Below are positions 60,153 to 64,000 of a DNA stretch of 64,000 nt, one piece after another. The DNA comes from Planococcus citri (taxonomy: Eukaryota > Arthropoda > Insecta > Hemiptera > Pseudococcidae). Each line of letters begins with the position of its first letter. Position 1 is the first letter of the stretch. Made by a program: the position numbers and the translations under genes. The stretch lies in NCBI RefSeq assembly GCF_950023065.1, contig NC_088677.1, positions 34,307,230 through 34,371,229 on the forward strand. Reading direction: 5' to 3'. The notes beneath the pieces are model-generated. The model was not told the DNA's origin. It saw only the letters and a program-made list of their open reading frames with translations, and ran no database searches.

Positions 60153-62023
60153 TGTGACGATAATTAACGTAGACTAGAATCATTCAACTATTAAGTAAAC
60201 CATTAATTTTTTTCTGATGAAAATTATTTCAATGTAATGCAAGTTCTCATGTGTGTTATGTACATTGATGATAAGATACTGATAATAAAAGCGATAACGA
60301 GAATCGAGATCGCAACTCATAATTTATTCGATTTTGATTATTCGATTATCGAATGTTTCGCATTTTCCTTCTGTCATTCATTTTCATTTTTCCAATTTCC
60401 ATAGCCTATAACCATTTTTCATATTGTATTTACCTAAGAAGAAGCAGGAGAAGGAGAAGAAAAGTGGAAGGCTGGCGTACGTCGGTACGCGTATCACTAT
60501 CAATTTGGGAGTATTGCGACGATTTCATGTTTTCTCTATAGTTCGAAATTTCTAACTCGACCACAAGTTACCTAGTTAGTAGTTACAACTCGTATTTACG
60601 GCGAATTAGGTAGGCAACTTTTTTAGCACATAATTTTAGGGTTTTTGCTGCTAGCAGCATAAACCCTATTGCAATTGATATTAATTTTTCAACTTTTAGC
60701 CAATCAGTGAACAGTATTTCGGAGAGACCAATTCTGTGATTTGGATATGAGAGTGCATAAAGTCTACGTGACGTCATCGCCGCGTATACGCGACATAACG
60801 ACATTTCGCCTAATATGAAGAGTTCAATTTTGATGTTCTTTATTGTTTCAATTTGTTTCGCTAATTATTACGTTAATTATCGACTATTCGCTTTCTTTCC
60901 GTTTACGCAATGGAAGGTACTTATTTATCAATTATCATTGCCGGAAATGCCAGAATGTCAGATGATAGATTTTTTTACCTATAATTTGGAATAATTATTA
61001 TTAATTTATTATTTGTTTTTAATGATTTTTTTCATCAATAATTATTCATTCAACATGTTTTATGTCTAATACCAAATAGTTTTTTAATTAATGAATAAGT
61101 TGAAAGTAAAATTTACCCAATTGGCAAATTACCCAAATATATACCCAAATAGAAAATACCTACAATTGAAAAATAGGTATTAAAAAAAATCTGATGTGAT
61201 TGTGAATGTACATACAGAGATTGAAAGCTAAAAGCTGAAAGCTGAGGAAGTTTGGGCCGGTTTCAATTTTAAAAGCTGAAACTTGAAAGCTAGCCAAAGC
61301 CAAAAGCTTTATTTTTATTCAGTTTTCTTTTAGTTTTTTTTTTGCAAATTCATTACTCTATAAATTTCTTGCTTTAGGCTGTAATCAAATTTACGAAAAA
61401 AAAAAACTAAAAAACACCTAACAAAAAGCAAAAATCCTTTTGCGATCAGCGAATAGCTGATGGCTTGTTAATAAATGATTTTTCATAGGAAGGGAAGGGC
61501 CGAAGGGGTGATTTGACCCTCTCCCCTTTCCTCAATCAGTCAATCTTAGTCTGGGATTTCCCGGATTTCTGATGAAAATCAAGCTAGTTTGATTACATTA
61601 CAAGAGCTTAACAAAAAATATATTTATTAGCGTAAAAAGTGAATTAAGTAAAAAACAATAAATGCAAAAAAAAAATATTTAACATAATATTCTTCATATT
61701 TTTGGTCTTCAAGTGAATGAAAGAATAGTATCATGGAAATACTTGTATCACAATAATACTTTTCGAAAAATGATGCTTGATCCACATGAAATGAATAAAC
61801 TTTATAATTAACTGAATCTAAAAACGAGGTGATGATACATCAGCATGAATCAAAATCACAGTATTCATGACAAATTGACTCAGGTCCATGATATAAAAAT
61901 TATCAAGCCACAAAATCAATACACACTTCATAAAAGTAACAGCATAAGGTAACAAATATTAATTTTTAAAAATAGTATTTTTTATGAGCAACTAAAACTA
62001 AAATTGATGATTGAAAACGCGAA
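60153..62023. other. intergenic: ACOT13 copy 2 promoter side and TECPR2-like 3' UTR
   Basis: The left portion is the 5' flank of the thioesterase. The right portion contains a reverse AATAAA at 61623-61628 suited to the tectonin gene. In between are a 30-bp hairpin (60638-60667) and a stretch rich in AAAGCT (61215-61310). No gene is supported. Confidence 0.5.
60638..60667. repeat. 30-bp imperfect palindrome
   Basis: AGGGTTTTTGCTGCTAGCAG then CATAAACCCT reads almost the same on both strands. It is centred on GCTGCTAGCAGC with one mismatch (TTTTT against TAAAC pairing). It could be a hairpin or a dimeric protein-binding site; no other context. Confidence 0.4.
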
Positions 62024-64000
62024 TCATCTGTATTTCGCGGATGGAATCTCTTTGTCAACAAATTCCCATTCTCCATCATCGGTAGTTTCTGATAAAGTCC
62101 TTGTCTTTTTCTCTTCGGTTTTGAGCAAATCCAATACGTGCGTCTCATATTTCAGTAAACTTTTGGTAACGCTTGATACACCCCATAATTCTTCATTGCT
62201 CGAAGCTGTCCCATAGATATTACATTGTAAGTGATTACTCAAGTAGGAAAATATTTAACGAAAACTAATTTTTTAAAGTCAATACATGATTCCATACCAG
62301 CAATTAAGGAAAATATGCCTGGAATTTGTAACCAATAATCGCCAATGTAGTTCATTTGAGAAATGCCAAATCTACGAAAAACTGTTCCTTCTGAAGTTAA
62401 TGCCCAAACCGCTGAAGACCTGAAATACAAGAATACAAGTCGTGTGTAAGTTTAGGTACGCAGGCACCTATTCAAAAAGGAAAAAATAATTGTAAGTAAA
62501 TACATACGATATCACTAAATTAATCGCCTTGATGCCGGATACTTGAATCCACGCAGTTCCGAATAAATAATCAAAAAATATTCCTTGTCTGACGTATACA
62601 TTATGTTTTTGATCCAACGCCCAAACCATATAACTATTAGGCCCAACAACCACCTATGAAATCAATTATTGCGTGAGACATGAATCATCTCATGAATTAT
62701 TTATCTACACATGTAATAAGTTACATTGTACCTTGGTGAATTTCACATCACTCGAAGGAACATCTTTGATGTGCATCCAATCGGGATCGTGTAATTCTCC
62801 TGTTATAGCTAATGGACTTCCGGCTGCGCAAAATACTTCACCTTTTGTATCAATAGCCCAAATCACGTCGAGCCCAGACGATAAATAATGAAATTTCATA
62901 CTGAAATCTACGAAAGAATAATTTATAAGCAACCATGAAGAAATTAATTCTACAGTTGAAAAAAGAATGAGCTTACTATTGGCATCTTTAAAAATTATAG
63001 GCTTCCAAACTGAACCGAACTGATTTTCATCCTTTATCCCCACACGGGAGTAAATTTCTCCATTTTTTGTTAAAATCCAAAGTGATCCCAATGATGCGGA
63101 AAGACATATTATATCATCCGAGTTTGGAAGTTCGACAGCCTAGAATTAAATATACATTTTTTAAACACCAAAAACAGTTTTTTGAAATTTAAAATTGGTC
63201 TTAGGGACGTACTCGTATTTCTTTTTTCAATGGATGTAATAAAAATAGGTCATTATTAGTTGAAAGACACCACAATACAGTCAACTTTTCTAAAACTCCG
63301 GTTCCACTGATGAATTTCCACTTCAAATTAGAAGTGGACGAATCCATAAGAAACGGAACCCAACGATGACCTAAAACAAACAAAACAAAATTGCACAACG
63401 ATTACAAAAGTAGTCGCCTTATTTTCTCATTCTCGGGCAGCAAATAGGTACCTTCGATGGAAGTCTTGTTGACTTGCAGAATATTTTCCCCATGACGAAG
63501 TATCCAAATTGCTCTGTCACTCGAAGCCACTGAACTAGTCACTCTGTCTTTGGACCAGTGGACAAATTTACTAATCGGACTGGTCAAATTTGAGTTCTTT
63601 TGTTCGTTTGTATTACTAACAATCACCTAAAAACAGTAACAAACGCCAATTTGAAGACCACGGCTGCGATGACAGGTGATTTTTAAAATTTGTTATTTCA
63701 CAAACCTGCCACCAATCAGGCTCATTCGACGATAAGAAATTATCGGTAAAATGAATCTCATCATTATTGGTGATTATCCACCCCGTATTCTTGCATCCTA
63801 AAGCTAAATGAGAAATTTTCAAGTTTTCCGGATACGGTATATTTTTCCATTGGGCCGTAACGTAATCGAAATCCCTGGGAATATTTTTACAAAGAATTTT
63901 TCCTTTCTTAGTTAATCCCCAAACAATCTGAAACGAAGTTATAATGTTATAAAACATCGGTACGAGAATCCTATGTCTGCAATACCAGGAACTCGAATAC
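62024..64000 (-). CDS. TECPR2: tectonin beta-propeller repeat protein, TECPR2-like, C-terminal part
   Basis: Tectonin-repeat proteins form beta-propellers. TECPR2 binds LC3/GABARAP and supports autophagy and ER-exit-site function. Reverse-strand exons: 63927-63706, 63626-63452, 63370-63213, 63139-62977, 62907-62732, 62653-62508, 62419-62298 and 62205-62024. All join in phase to 447 residues plus stop. A further 15-nt exon end may lie at 64000-63986. Repeats are marked by W-A/G-L/I-T-K/x-G-x-V/I motifs: IVWGLTKKGKILCK, LWILTKNGEIYSRVG, VIWAIDTKGEVFCAAG, MVWALDQKHNVYVRQG and AVWALTSEGTVFRRFG. They alternate with W-x-x-I/V blades such as WLQIPGIFSLIA. The last exon ends with DDGEWEFVDKE, an LC3-interaction-like motif (W-x-x-V after acidic residues) near the C-terminus, as in TECPR2. 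TECPR1 (Pex23-like) is the alternative. The N-terminal part lies beyond the window. Confidence 0.82.

Noticed and set aside
1..64000. CRISPR arrays, bacterial operons, rRNA genes or viral genes
   Set aside because: None seen. Spliced metazoan genes throughout argue for plain animal nuclear DNA.

Overview
The window is animal nuclear DNA, most likely from an insect. Genes are split by GT-AG introns, base composition is AT-rich, and most of the length is non-coding. The recognisable proteins (rhophilin, GMPPA, MAPK15/ERK7, BCCIP, THEM2-type thioesterases, a tectonin-repeat protein, calcyphosin-like) are conserved in metazoans. Short strings built from TAGGTA and TACCTA recur almost everywhere. 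I associate this habit with sternorrhynchan Hemiptera such as aphids and mealybugs, but that assignment is an inference. I see no bacterial or viral genes.

Layout. 217-1979 (+) holds the 3' part of a MAPK15/ERK7 kinase. It is tail to tail with 2353-4188 (-), a complete eight-exon GMPPA gene (424 aa). 5362-6302 (-) encodes a four-EF-hand calcyphosin-like protein. 6.3-12.9 kb has no recognised gene. From 12962 or 17822 to 52501 (+) lies a rhophilin gene (HR1-BRO1-PDZ). It has two phase-compatible candidate first exons and a 26.3-kb first intron. 54237-55894 (+) and 59477-60152 (-) are two diverged ACOT13/THEM2-like hotdog thioesterases flanking BCCIP (57362-58694, -). 62024 to the window end (-) is the C-terminal part of a tectonin beta-propeller protein of TECPR2 type with a terminal LC3-interaction-like motif.

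The rhophilin first intron carries most of the unusual structure. It has three copies of a short MITE flanked by TA, GATC-dense repeat blocks, several long foldback elements (27.2-28.2, 32.3-33.8, 34.0-34.95 kb), a three-monomer higher-order satellite (41.4-42.2 kb) and a probable antisense coiled-coil gene (30.6-29.5 kb). A further foldback element at 44.7-45.65 kb lies in the second rhophilin intron.

The genes do not form one pathway. Themes that recur are cilia and sperm-type functions (MAPK15, calcyphosin-like), Rho and endosomal scaffolding (rhophilin), sugar-nucleotide supply (GMPPA), acyl-CoA hydrolysis (two ACOT13 copies), nuclear and ribosome maintenance (BCCIP) and autophagy or secretion (TECPR2-like). 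Exon limits were worked out by hand from reading frame, splice dinucleotides and remembered family sequences, and no alignment was run.
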